The notes beneath the pieces are model-generated. The model was not told where the DNA came from, ran no database searches, and was given only the letters and a program-made list of their open reading frames with translations. The position numbers and the translations under genes are program-made. DNA of 64,000 nucleotides from Pseudomonas wadenswilerensis (GTDB taxonomy: Bacteria; Pseudomonadota; Gammaproteobacteria; Pseudomonadales; Pseudomonadaceae), in contig NZ_UIDD01000006.1 of assembly GCF_900497695.1 (NCBI RefSeq), positions 372,001 to 436,000 of the forward strand, given 5' to 3'. Below are positions 21,201 to 28,827 of this stretch, in pieces; position 1 is the stretch's first letter, and every line of letters begins with the position of its first letter.

Positions 21201-24200
21201 CCAGCAACCGGCGGTGCGCGAAGCGGTGGTGCTGGCGGTCGACGGCGCCAGCGGTCAGCAACTGGTGGGCTACGTGGTGGCCAGCCAGGCGCTCGATGCC
21301 GAGCAGCTCAAGGCCGGCCTGCGCCAGTACCTGCCGGACTACATGGTGCCGGTGCACCTGCTGCAACTCGAACAACTGCCACTGACGCCCAACGGCAAGC
21401 TCGACCGCAAGGCCTTGCCGATGCCGGACCTGAGCCAGCTGCAAGCCGCCTACGTGGCTCCGCACAGCGACCTGGAGCAGCGCATCGCCGCCATCTGGCA
21501 GGACGTGCTCAAGCTGGAACGGGTCGGCCTGAGCGACAACTTCTTTGAACTGGGCGGCGACTCGATCATCTCCATCCAGGTGGTCAGCCGGGCGCGGCAG
21601 GCGGGCATTCATTTCACTCCCAAGGCACTGTTCCAGCACCAGACCGTACAGGGCCTGGCGACGGTGGCAAGCCTCGGGGCCAGCGGCCTTGCGGTCGACC
21701 AGAACCGGGTCGAAGGGGCGAGCACGCTGCTGCCGATCCACCGGGTGTTCTTCGACGAAGTGCAGGTCGAGCGCCATCACTGGAACCAGTCGGTGCTGCT
21801 CAAACCGCACCAACTGCTCGATGGCGCGGTGCTGGAGCAGGCCTTGCAGGCGCTGCTGGAACAGCACGATGCGCTGCGCCTGGGCTTTGTCGAAAACCAC
21901 GGCGAGTGGCAGGCGACCTACCATGGCCTGCCGAACCACAGCGTGCTGTGGCAGCGCGAGGTCGCCGATGCCGAGGCGCTGGAACAACTCGGCCAGCAGG
22001 CCCAGCGCAGCCTTGACCTGAACAGCGGCCCGCTGCTGCGTGCGGTGCTGGCGACCCTGGGCAATGGCGAGCAACGCCTGCTGCTGGTGATCCATCACCT
22101 GGCAGTGGACGGCGTGTCGTGGCGGATCATTTTCGAAGACCTGCAGCAGGCTTACGAGCAACTGCGCGAGGGCCAGGCCGTGCAACTGCCGGCCCGCACC
22201 CACAGCGTGCGTGACTGGGCCCAGCGCCTGCAGGCCTACGCCTTGAGCACTGAAGTCCAGGCCCAGCGCAGCTACTGGCAGGGGCAACTGGCCGGGGTGC
22301 AGACGGCGCTGCCGGGCGCCCGCGCGGACGCCAGCCTGGCCAACCAGCATGGCCGCTCGGTGCACAGCCGCTTGTCGCCGGAGCTGACCCGGCGCCTGTT
22401 GCAGGAAGCGCCGGCGGCCTACCGCACCCAGGTCAACGACCTGTTGCTCAGCGCCCTGGCGCGGGTGATCGGGCGCTGGAGCGGCCAGGCCGATACCCTG
22501 ATCCAGCTCGAAGGCCATGGCCGTGAAGAGCTGTTCGACGACCTCGACCTGACCCGCACCGTCGGCTGGTTCACCAGCTTGTTCCCGCTGCGCATCAGCG
22601 CCACCGACGCCCTGGGCAGCAGCATCCAGCAGGTCAAGGAACAGCTGCGTGCGATCCCGGACAAGGGCCTGGGCTGGGGCGCCTTGCGCTACCTCGGCGA
22701 CAGCGCCAGCCGCGAGAGCCTGGCGGTGCTGCCGGTGCCACGGATCACCTTCAACTACCTGGGCCAGTTCGACGCCAGCTTCGATGCCGAGGAGGGGGCG
22801 CTGTTCGTGCCGGCGGCCGAAGCGGTGGGCCCGGACCAGAGCCCGCAAGCCAACCTGGGCAACTGGCTGAGCCTGAACGGCCGGGTGTATGCCGGTGAGT
22901 TCAGCCTGGGCTGGCGCTTCAGCCGGGAGATGTTCGACGAAGCCACGGTGCAGCGCCTGGCCGACGATTATGCCGCCGAACTGCAGGCACTGATCGAGCA
23001 CTGCTGTGAACTGAAGGTACGCTCGGCGACGCCGTCGGACTTCCCCCTGGCCGGGCTCAGCCAGGCCCAGCTTGAGCAACTGCCGGTGGCCCTGGAGCAG
23101 GTCGAGGACATCTACCCGCTGTCGCCGATGCAGCAGGGCATGCTGTTCCATACCCAGGAAGGCAATGGCGCCGACCTGTATATCAACCAGATCAGTGTCC
23201 AGGTCGAAGGCCTCGACAGCGCTCGCTTCGAAGCGGCCTGGAACCAGGTGATCGAACGGCACGAGATCCTGCGCACTGGCTTCTGCAATAGCGCAACCCT
23301 TGAGCAGCCCTTGCAGTTGGTCTACAAGCAGGCGCGTATGCCGATCAACTGCCTGGACTGGCGTGACCGCGAGGTGACCCAGGAGCAACTGCAGGCCCTG
23401 GCGGCCGCCGAATGCGCCAGAGGCTTCGACCTGCCGAGCGCGCCGTTGACCCGCCTGGCCCTGGTACAGACCGGCGCCGACCAGCACCAGTTGATCTGGA
23501 CCAGCCACCACATCCTGATGGACGGCTGGAGCAATTCGCGCTTGCTCGGTGAAGTGCTCCAGGCCTATGCCGGGCAGGCACTGCCAATGCGCCAAGGGCG
23601 CTACCGCGACTATATCGACTGGCTGCAGCGCCAGTCAGCGGTCAGCCGCCAGGCGTTCTGGCAAGAGCGCCTGCGCGAACTTGAAGGGCCAACCCTGCTG
23701 GCCAGCAGTATCGGCCCGCAACCGGCGCCCGGCTTGCAGGGCCATGATGCGTTGTACCTGAAATGGGACGAAGCGCAGACCCAGGTATTCAAGGCCGCTG
23801 CACAGCGCCTGCGCGTCACCCCCAACACCCTGGTACAGGCCGCCTGGCTGTTGCTGCTGCAGCGTTACAGCGGCCAGCAGACGGTCAGTTTCGGTGCGGT
23901 GGTCGCCGGTCGACCGGCCTCCCTGGCCGGGGCCAACGAAATGCTCGGCTTGTTCATCAACACCTTGCCGATCATCCAGACCGTGCAACCTGAGGTCAGT
24001 GTCCACCAGTGGCTGACGCAGCTGCAGGCCTACAACCTGGAAGCCCGTGACCATGAACAGACGGCGCTGGCCGATATCCAGCGCTGGGCCGGGCAGGGGG
24101 GGCAGGCCCTGTTCGATAGCATCATCGTGTTTGAAAACTACCCGGTGGACGAGCGCTTGCAACAAGGCAGCGAGACCGGCTTGCGCTTTGGCAAGACCAG

Positions 24201-27012
24201 TGGCCGCGATGTCACCAACTACGCCATGGACCTGGCCGTCAGCCTCAATGCCACGCTGTCGATCGAGTTCCTCTACCTGCGCGAGCGTTTTACGCCGCAA
24301 GCCTGCGCACAACTCATGCAAGGCTTCGAGAACCTGCTGCGGGCCTTGCTCGACCAGCCGCACGCGACAGTCGGCAGTCTTGGCCTGCTTGACGATGCCG
24401 GGCTGCATGCCCTGCAACAGCGCAATGCCCTGCCGCAGGCGGGCCAGGCCCAGGCCCTGAGCGAGGCGATTGCCACCCAGGCCCGGCTGCGTCCGGATGC
24501 CGTGGCGGTGGTCTGCGCCGATCAGCAACTGACCTATGCCGAGCTGGAACAACGTGCCTCACTGCTGGCCCAGCACCTGATGGCCCAGGGGGTGGGGCCG
24601 GAAGTCTTTGTCGGCGTGGCGCTGGAGCGTTCGGTCGAGGTGATCGTGGCGTTCTATGCCGTGATGAAGGCCGGCGGCGCCTATGTGCCGCTGGACATCG
24701 ACTACCCGCGTGAACGTTTCGACTGGATCATCGAGGACTCGGCCATGGCCGTGCTCATCACCCAGCGCAGCGTCCGTGAGCGGCTGGGGGACGCCCGGGT
24801 GCCGGTGCTGCTGGAACTGGACCAACTGACCCTGCAGCCCGATGCGCCGCAACGGCCATGGCCACGCGCCGAGGCCGACAACCTGGCGTACCTGATCTAT
24901 ACCTCCGGCTCTACCGGCAAGCCCAAGGGCGTTGCCGTGGCCCGCGGCCCGATTGCCATGCATTGCCGGGCCATTGCCGAGCGTTACGCCATGAACACGC
25001 AAACACGCGAGCTGTTGTTCATGTCGTTCGCCTTTGACGGTGCCCAGGAGCGCTGGCTGTCGACCCTGCTGTGCGGCGGGTGCCTGATCGTGCGCGACAA
25101 TCAGCTGTGGACAGCCGAACAAACCTTCAATGCCCTGCACGAGCAGGCGATCACTATCGCCTGTTTCCCGCCGGCTTACCTGCAGCAACTTGCCGAGTAT
25201 GCCGAAGGCCGCGTGCCGCCGGCGGTGCAGGTCTACTGCTTTGGGGGGGATGCGGTGGCCGAGGCCAATTTCGAGCGGGTCAAACGCACGCTCAAACCGC
25301 GCTACCTGACCAACGGCTACGGCCCGACCGAGACCGTGGTCACGCCACTGCTGTGGAAAGTCGACGCCAACGCCCAGTGCAACGCCGCCTACGCGCCGAT
25401 CGGCACACGGGTCGGCGAGCGCACCCTGTATGTGCTCGACAGCCAGCTCAACCCGCTGCCAATGGGCGCCGCCGGTGAGCTGTACATCGGTGGCCAAGGG
25501 CTTGCCCGTGGCTACCATGCACGCCCGGGGCTGAGTGCCGAGCGCTTCGTCGCCGACCCGTTCAGCAGCGAGGGTGGTCGCCTCTACCGTACCGGCGACC
25601 TGGTGCGCCAACGCGAGGACGGCGTGTTCGATTACCTCGGGCGTCTTGACCATCAAGTGAAGATCCGCGGCTTTCGCATCGAGCTGGGTGAAATCGAGGC
25701 GCGTCTGCGTGAGCAGGAGAGTGTCCGCGATGCGGTCGTGGTCGCACGCCGCAATGCCCATGGCAACCAGTTGATCGCCTATGTGGTGGCCAACAGCGTG
25801 GCCGGGCTAGAGAAGCGCTTGCGCGGTGCGCTGCAGCAGGTGCTGCCGGACTATATGGTGCCAAGCCGGATCCTGGTGCTCGATGCCTTGCCGCTGAGCC
25901 CCAATGGCAAGGTCGAGCGCAAGGCGCTGCCGGACCCGGAGGCCATCGAACGCAAATACGTGGCGCCGCGCAACGAGCTGGAACAGGCGCTGGTGCAGAT
26001 TTGGCAGGAAGTCCTGGAGGTCGAACAGCTCGGTATCACCGACAACTTCTTCGAGCTCGGTGGTGATTCGCTGCGTATTCTCAAGGTCTTGAGCAAGGTC
26101 CGTAGTCGTCCCGCGCTGGGTTTCGAGCTCAAGCTGCGGGACATGATGAACAGCCCGAGCATTGCTCAGCTCAGCGGCTATGAACCGGTGCAGGAGCAAG
26201 GGCTCGACCCGTTGCTGTTGCTCAATGCTCGCTGCCCGCAGGTGCCGCCGTTGTTCTGCCTGCATGCCGGTTTCGGCACGGTGTTCGACTACGAGCCGCT
26301 GGCCCGTCAGCTGGATGGGCAGTGCAGTGTCTATGGTCTGCAATGCCGAATGTTGCTGGACCGGGACTGGCAGGACGAATCGCTGCCGGCCATGGCCATC
26401 GATTACGCCCAGTACATTCGCCAGAAACAGCCGCAAGGCCCTTACCGCTTGCTGGGTTGGTCGTTGGGTGGCGCCCTGGCGTTGCTGGTGGCCGATGAAC
26501 TGGTACGCCAGGGCCAGCAAGTGGCGTTCGTTACCCTGGTCGACAGCTTCATCCCATCGGCGCAACCGGTCGCGCCCACCAGCGATTACACCGGCGAGCT
26601 GCAGGCCTTCCTGGCCGTGGCCTTGCAGCGCGAGGTGCACAGCCTGCCCGCGCTGACCTGCCAGGCCCCGTTGCAGTACCCGGCGTTGCTGGAGCTGGTC
26701 GGCAGCTTGCAGCAAGGCGCTGAACCTGGAATGGGCTTTGATGCACAGGACCTGGCCCATGGCTTCATGGTCGCCATGCGCTTGAAGGCCTTGAGCGAGC
26801 AACTGCAGACGCTGCCTGAGGTGAGCGCCCCGGTCCATTGCTGGTGGGCGGGCGAGCCGCAGGGCACCGATGTCGAGCGCTTCGAGCAGGGCCTGACGAA
26901 CCGGCAAGAGCGGCAAGTGCTGGCTACCCGTCACGATGAGATTCCACGTCATCCGGCCTTGTTGCAGTCTCTGCGCGATCAATTGTGCAGCCTTGAAGCA
27001 ATCGACGGCTGA
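15286..27012 (+). CDS. Terminal NRPS, C-A(Ser)-T-C-A(Ala)-T-E-C-A(basic)-T-TE
   Basis: A 3908-residue three-module synthetase that ends the assembly line. The start is GTG 15286, 13 bp after the previous stop, preceded by AAAGGAG. Module 1: C (HHIIADGW near 176), A with the exact Ser code D-V-W-H-I-S-L-I-D-K, T near 1052. Module 2: C (HHIVSDGW near 1240), A with D-L-W-N-N-A-L-T-Y-K, close to the Ala code DLFNNALTYK (Gly possible), T (GGDS, 2092), E (2147-2590, HHLAVDGVSW), giving a D-residue. Module 3: DCL-type C (HHILMDGW near 2742), A with D-G-E-C-C-G-G-V-T-K, probably an ornithine derivative, T near 3594. A thioesterase follows (GWSLGG near 3726) and releases the peptide, probably with the terminal residue as cyclo-hydroxyornithine. 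A strong hairpin terminator follows the stop. Confidence 0.95.
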   Translation: MQELIGAVGALSAKERKALAIMLKEKGINLFAVAPIFKREAGAPLLLSYAQQRQWFLWQLEPQSAAYNIPAALRLRGALNLPALQAAFEVLIARHAALRTGFVQQGEQTLQVIRQPGDFKLAIQPLGEGVATETAIEAFLAAQLGEPFDLELQPLLRAAVLQVAEDEHVLALALHHIIADGWSMQVLVRELMQVYAGQVRGVPVQLAELPVDYADYALWQREWMDAGERERQLGYWVGELGREPLVLELPTDHPRPLRQSFRGARLEIDIDPALAAGLKRLAQQHNVTVFMLLLASFQTLLHRYSGQQAVRVGVPVANRTRVETEGLIGFFANTQVLAAQFDPLLSFASLLQQVKQRVLGAQSHQDLPFEQLVEALAPERSLSHNPLFQAMFNHQGSALQRPAPGNDGLGLQVQPLAREASTAQVDLTLATEEHAQGLTAALTYATDLFSAASAEKMAGHWRNLLRAIVANPQQVVGELGMLDANERQRITGDWNATGVDYPQEVCIHRLIEAQVRRTPQAPALQFAGQALSYAQLNARANQLARRLVSAGVGPDQLVGIALERSVEMVVALLAVLKAGGAYVPLDPEYPRERLAYMIEDSAVSLVLTSAALMPGLPLPAAVHALAVDELDLAGEAQGDLDIVNDGEHLAYMIYTSGSTGRPKGAANRHRALSNRLYWMQQAYSLDAGDTVLQKTPFSFDVSVWEFFWPLMSGARLVVAQPGDHRDPSRLARLIRESRVTTVHFVPSMLQAFMLDSEAATCTSLQRIICSGEALPLEVQQQVLTQLAQAKLYNLYGPTEAAIDVTHWTCQAQEHHSVPIGQPIANLSTFILDAGFNPVPAGVIGELYLGGEGLARGYHRRPGLTAERFIANPFASGQRLYRTGDLARQREDGVIEYAGRIDHQVKIRGLRIELGEIEARLQEQAAVSECVVIAGQGATGVQLLAYVVASDGAVAMADQASQQALADQLKAELGRGLPDYMVPTQLIFLPAMPLSPNGKLDRKALPAPDLNSVQAVYRAPVSAQEQAVAEIWQQLLKCEQVGLDDDFFALGGHSLLATQLVSRVRQALAVEVALRTVFEHSRLQAFVAALCQAPSSNQLPMQAVDRRAGVPLSYAQERQWFLWQLDPHSTAYVIPMVLQLDGELDGEALEQAFVTLLERHESLRTGFAERDGQCVQLIRDQVDFQVRRHTLAQDGDATALSDSFVRQAVCKPFDLQHDLLLRADLLGVGPQRHVLVVTQHHIVSDGWSMQVMIDELLQCYAALCKGQVPQLPPLPIQYADYAAWQRQWMDAGERERQLDYWQEQLGRQSVVLELPADHVRPVQQSLRGARLELPISSQLHRALRQLAEQQGVTLFMLLLAAYQTLLFRYSGQSRIRVGVPIANRNRLETERLIGFFVNTQVLQADLDGQQGFDELLKQVRQVTLQAQEHQDLPFEQLVDALQPERSLSYSPLFQVMYNHQAEQVAGAQRGGGPLDLQITSLGWSGENAQFDLTLSTHESADSLAASFTYATDLFEAGTVQRMADHWLRLLQAIVQAPGQALGELSLLAVHERDQLFALNPAREPFDADSCIDQLIAQRAQAAPQALALIDGEQSYSHAWLQSRANRLAHRLIELGVGPEVRVGVAMARSAELVVALLAVLKAGGTYVPLDPDYPRERLSYMLEDSQAQVLLTQAGVLEAWPDDIVTVLVEDDARYPDSAPAPRATAQNLAYVIYTSGSTGQPKGVAIAHRNVAALAHWSQQVYRAEDIQGVLASTSVCFDLSVWEIFVTLANGGFLVMARNALELPQLPAREQVRLINTVPSAIAALQRAGEIPASVKIINLAGEPLKQALVEALYAETAVEQVYDLYGPSEDTTYSTFSRRQAGGQANIGRPLFNTASYLLDAQLQAVPQGVAAELYLAGDGLTRGYLLRPGLTAEKFVPNPYGPPGERMYRSGDLTRYRADGVLEYIGRIDHQVKVRGFRIELGEIEARLHQQPAVREAVVLAVDGASGQQLVGYVVASQALDAEQLKAGLRQYLPDYMVPVHLLQLEQLPLTPNGKLDRKALPMPDLSQLQAAYVAPHSDLEQRIAAIWQDVLKLERVGLSDNFFELGGDSIISIQVVSRARQAGIHFTPKALFQHQTVQGLATVASLGASGLAVDQNRVEGASTLLPIHRVFFDEVQVERHHWNQSVLLKPHQLLDGAVLEQALQALLEQHDALRLGFVENHGEWQATYHGLPNHSVLWQREVADAEALEQLGQQAQRSLDLNSGPLLRAVLATLGNGEQRLLLVIHHLAVDGVSWRIIFEDLQQAYEQLREGQAVQLPARTHSVRDWAQRLQAYALSTEVQAQRSYWQGQLAGVQTALPGARADASLANQHGRSVHSRLSPELTRRLLQEAPAAYRTQVNDLLLSALARVIGRWSGQADTLIQLEGHGREELFDDLDLTRTVGWFTSLFPLRISATDALGSSIQQVKEQLRAIPDKGLGWGALRYLGDSASRESLAVLPVPRITFNYLGQFDASFDAEEGALFVPAAEAVGPDQSPQANLGNWLSLNGRVYAGEFSLGWRFSREMFDEATVQRLADDYAAELQALIEHCCELKVRSATPSDFPLAGLSQAQLEQLPVALEQVEDIYPLSPMQQGMLFHTQEGNGADLYINQISVQVEGLDSARFEAAWNQVIERHEILRTGFCNSATLEQPLQLVYKQARMPINCLDWRDREVTQEQLQALAAAECARGFDLPSAPLTRLALVQTGADQHQLIWTSHHILMDGWSNSRLLGEVLQAYAGQALPMRQGRYRDYIDWLQRQSAVSRQAFWQERLRELEGPTLLASSIGPQPAPGLQGHDALYLKWDEAQTQVFKAAAQRLRVTPNTLVQAAWLLLLQRYSGQQTVSFGAVVAGRPASLAGANEMLGLFINTLPIIQTVQPEVSVHQWLTQLQAYNLEARDHEQTALADIQRWAGQGGQALFDSIIVFENYPVDERLQQGSETGLRFGKTSGRDVTNYAMDLAVSLNATLSIEFLYLRERFTPQACAQLMQGFENLLRALLDQPHATVGSLGLLDDAGLHALQQRNALPQAGQAQALSEAIATQARLRPDAVAVVCADQQLTYAELEQRASLLAQHLMAQGVGPEVFVGVALERSVEVIVAFYAVMKAGGAYVPLDIDYPRERFDWIIEDSAMAVLITQRSVRERLGDARVPVLLELDQLTLQPDAPQRPWPRAEADNLAYLIYTSGSTGKPKGVAVARGPIAMHCRAIAERYAMNTQTRELLFMSFAFDGAQERWLSTLLCGGCLIVRDNQLWTAEQTFNALHEQAITIACFPPAYLQQLAEYAEGRVPPAVQVYCFGGDAVAEANFERVKRTLKPRYLTNGYGPTETVVTPLLWKVDANAQCNAAYAPIGTRVGERTLYVLDSQLNPLPMGAAGELYIGGQGLARGYHARPGLSAERFVADPFSSEGGRLYRTGDLVRQREDGVFDYLGRLDHQVKIRGFRIELGEIEARLREQESVRDAVVVARRNAHGNQLIAYVVANSVAGLEKRLRGALQQVLPDYMVPSRILVLDALPLSPNGKVERKALPDPEAIERKYVAPRNELEQALVQIWQEVLEVEQLGITDNFFELGGDSLRILKVLSKVRSRPALGFELKLRDMMNSPSIAQLSGYEPVQEQGLDPLLLLNARCPQVPPLFCLHAGFGTVFDYEPLARQLDGQCSVYGLQCRMLLDRDWQDESLPAMAIDYAQYIRQKQPQGPYRLLGWSLGGALALLVADELVRQGQQVAFVTLVDSFIPSAQPVAPTSDYTGELQAFLAVALQREVHSLPALTCQAPLQYPALLELVGSLQQGAEPGMGFDAQDLAHGFMVAMRLKALSEQLQTLPEVSAPVHCWWAGEPQGTDVERFEQGLTNRQERQVLATRHDEIPRHPALLQSLRDQLCSLEAIDG

Positions 27013-27020
27013 GTCTTCCC

Positions 27021-27046
27021 GGGCCCTGCTTGCAGGGCCCGTTTTT
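27021..27046 (+). terminator. Rho-independent terminator after NRPS operon
   Basis: A 9-bp perfect stem (GGGCCCTGC / GCAGGGCCC) with a 2-nt loop, followed by G and TTTTT, 8 bp after the NRPS stop. It separates the NRPS genes from the downstream hydrolase, and it rules out the longer TTG start of the hydrolase frame that would lie inside it. Confidence 0.85.
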
Positions 27047-27065
27047 CACTTTATTGAAGGATACG

Positions 27066-28031
27066 ATGATGCATGTGCATCCTGACCTGGCGGCGTTTCT
27101 CGAACTGGCCGAGCTGGGCCGGCTGACCGGGAGCAACCGGCCTCTGCATGAATTGCCGGTGACCCAGGCTCGCGAAGTGTTCGAACAGGCTTCGGCGGTG
27201 CTCGACCCGACGCCGCCGGCGCTACTGACTGTCAGCGAACTGACCCTGCCGGCGCGGGATGGGGTGTTGTTGCCGGCGCGCCTGTACCGCCGGCCGGGCA
27301 GCGACAGCAAGCCGTTACCGGTGCTGTTTTACCTGCATGGCGGTGGTTACGTGGTCGGCAGCCTCGACTCCCATGATTCGGTGTGCCGGCGTCTGGCGGC
27401 CAGCGGCTGCTTCGCGGTGTTCGCGCCATCCTATCGGCGCGCGCCGGAACATGGGTTTCCGGTACCGCTCAACGATACGCTCGACGCGGCCAACTGGCTG
27501 GCGACGCAAGCCGCTGCGCTGCAACTGGACAGCCAGCAGGTGATCTTCATCGGCGACAGCGTTGGCGCCTCGCTGGCCAGCGTGCTGAGCCTGACCGCCG
27601 TGCACCACCGCGATCAATTGAACCTTGCACCGCGGGCGCAGATGCTCCTGTACCCGGTGACCGACCTGTCCCGTGAGCGTGACTCGCACCGCACCTACGC
27701 TGAAGGCTACTTGCTGGAAACCGCCACCTTGCGCTGGTTCTATCGCCAGTACCTGGGGGCGCATGGCTCGGCGACGGACTGGCGGGTTTCACCGCTGCTG
27801 CACCCGGACCCGCGCGGCTTGCCGCCTACCTACCTGGCGGTGGCGGGTTTCGACCCGTTGCACGATGAAGGCCTGGCCTATGCCCAGGCTCTGGAGCAGG
27901 CCGGGGTTGCGCTGACCCTGCGCCGGGTCGAGGACATGACCCATGACTACCTGCGCATGTCAGGGATGGTGGCGGACGTCGAGGCTATTTACGCCGAGCT
28001 TGAGAACTGGGCGCTGAACCAGTTGGGCTGA
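27066..28031 (+). CDS. Alpha/beta hydrolase, hormone-sensitive-lipase-like
   Basis: A 321-residue esterase or deacetylase of the HSL/alpha-beta hydrolase-3 family. The oxyanion-hole motif is HGGGY near residue 90, the nucleophile elbow is GDSVG near 163, and the acid and His are in FDPLHDEG (about 262) and MTHDYLR (about 292). The start is ATG 27066 (or 27069), after GAAGGAT and after the terminator stem; no signal peptide is visible, so it is cytoplasmic. Its place directly after the terminal NRPS suggests a role in handling the siderophore (ester or acyl hydrolysis), but the terminator shows it is not simply the last gene of the operon. The substrate is unknown. Confidence 0.88.
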   Translation: MMHVHPDLAAFLELAELGRLTGSNRPLHELPVTQAREVFEQASAVLDPTPPALLTVSELTLPARDGVLLPARLYRRPGSDSKPLPVLFYLHGGGYVVGSLDSHDSVCRRLAASGCFAVFAPSYRRAPEHGFPVPLNDTLDAANWLATQAAALQLDSQQVIFIGDSVGASLASVLSLTAVHHRDQLNLAPRAQMLLYPVTDLSRERDSHRTYAEGYLLETATLRWFYRQYLGAHGSATDWRVSPLLHPDPRGLPPTYLAVAGFDPLHDEGLAYAQALEQAGVALTLRRVEDMTHDYLRMSGMVADVEAIYAELENWALNQLG

Positions 28032-28082
28032 AGGTGCGGGCAAAAAAAGGTTGTTCACGGAATCCTGGGTTGGGGGGGCGCG

Positions 28083-28352
28083 AGTTTATCCATTCGGTGT
28101 GGGGCTGCTGCTGGCCCCTTCCGCCTTTACGGCGGGTCCCTTTTGTCTTGGCAAAAGGAACCAAAACCGCTTGCTCCTGCATACGGCCCTACGCTGCGCT
28201 TCGGGTCCCCTCGCTACGGCACCTTCCGGGGCATCGCGGCCTACGACTTGCTTCGCCAAGTCTACGTCTCGCGTCTTCGGCTATCGCCGAAGGTGCTGCG
28301 CACCGCCCCTACAGGCACCTCCGCTCGGCCTCCTGAAGTCGCCTTTCGCGGC
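28083..28352 (+). repeat. Extragenic repeat element, copy 1
   Basis: About 270 bp that reappears, inverted and clearly similar (roughly 85-90 percent by eye), at 29783-30050. Shared landmarks are CGGCGGGTCCCTTTTGTCTT, ACGGCCCTACGCTGCGCT and GGCCTACGACTTGCT. Similar sequences are scattered in Pseudomonas genomes and are often mis-annotated as small DUF1534-type proteins. I treat the overlapping short ORFs as non-coding: their frames share no conserved start or ribosome binding site. Confidence 0.85.
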
Positions 28353-28374
28353 GCCTGGAAGTACGTGCATGAAC

Positions 28375-28422
28375 ATCAAGATCAAGATCAAGATCAAGAT
28401 CAAGATCAAGATCAAGATCAAG
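28375..28422 (+). repeat. Microsatellite (ATCAAG)x8
   Basis: Eight perfect tandem copies of ATCAAG lie at the inner end of repeat copy 1, 34 bp before the IS left end. A spurious frame translates it as Ile-Lys repeats, but no gene context supports coding. It is likely length-variable between strains. Confidence 0.95.
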
Positions 28423-28524
28423 CAAGTTGGTACTCGTTTTACCAGCGGGCTTGTCTGAACTGGCCTAATGATTTTGGACACCTTCGTCGGGCGCTATTAT
28501 GGCGCCCAATTGGAGGCAAAATCA

Positions 28525-28827
28525 GTGCGAAAATCTTACTCGAACGAATTCAAAATCAAAGCTGCCGAGATGGTGCTGGACGATGGTGAGTCAGTCCCTG
28601 ATGTCTGCGAGAGCCTTGGCCTAGGGCGGACCGCGCTTCGTCGCTGGGTCGAGCAACTGCGCCAGGAACGAGAAGGTCAAACACCAGTCGGCGCCAAGGC
28701 CATCACTCCAGAGCAGCAGCGAATCCAGGAGCTGGAAGCGCTAGTCCGGCAAAAGGACCGGGATATCGAAATCCTAAAAAAGGCCAGTGCTCTCCTGCTT
28801 CGGGACTCCAAGGATCGTTCTCGTTGA
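28525..28827 (+). CDS. IS3-family transposase OrfA
   Basis: A 100-residue DNA-binding protein of the IS3 transposase. It has an N-terminal helix-turn-helix (SVPDVCESLGLGRTALRRWV) and a C-terminal leucine-zipper-like region (QRIQELEALVRQKDRDIEIL). The start GTG 28525 follows GGAGG at 28512; the frame is open further left into the terminal repeat, which is not a plausible start. It overlaps orfB by 4 bp. Confidence 0.92.
   Translation: MRKSYSNEFKIKAAEMVLDDGESVPDVCESLGLGRTALRRWVEQLRQEREGQTPVGAKAITPEQQRIQELEALVRQKDRDIEILKKASALLLRDSKDRSR
28776..28782 (+). promoter_or_regulatory. Programmed -1 frameshift slippery site (A6G) in IS3 orfAB
   Basis: The heptamer A-AAA-AAG is in the correct phase within orfA (codons CTA AAA AAG). 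After a -1 slip at 28782 the frame is open straight into orfB without a stop, giving the OrfAB fusion transposase typical of IS3 elements. Confidence 0.85.

Noticed and set aside
846..27000. Many long antisense and out-of-frame ORFs opposite the NRPS genes, up to about 1370 codons
   Set aside because: High GC leaves complementary frames open; they lack ribosome sites, domains and start logic, and the sense strand encodes clear NRPS domains throughout.
28051..28589. ORFs across the extragenic repeat and the (ATCAAG)n tract
   Set aside because: Frames run through a repeated non-coding element, a microsatellite and the IS terminal repeat; the Ile-Lys run is a slippage product, not a protein feature.
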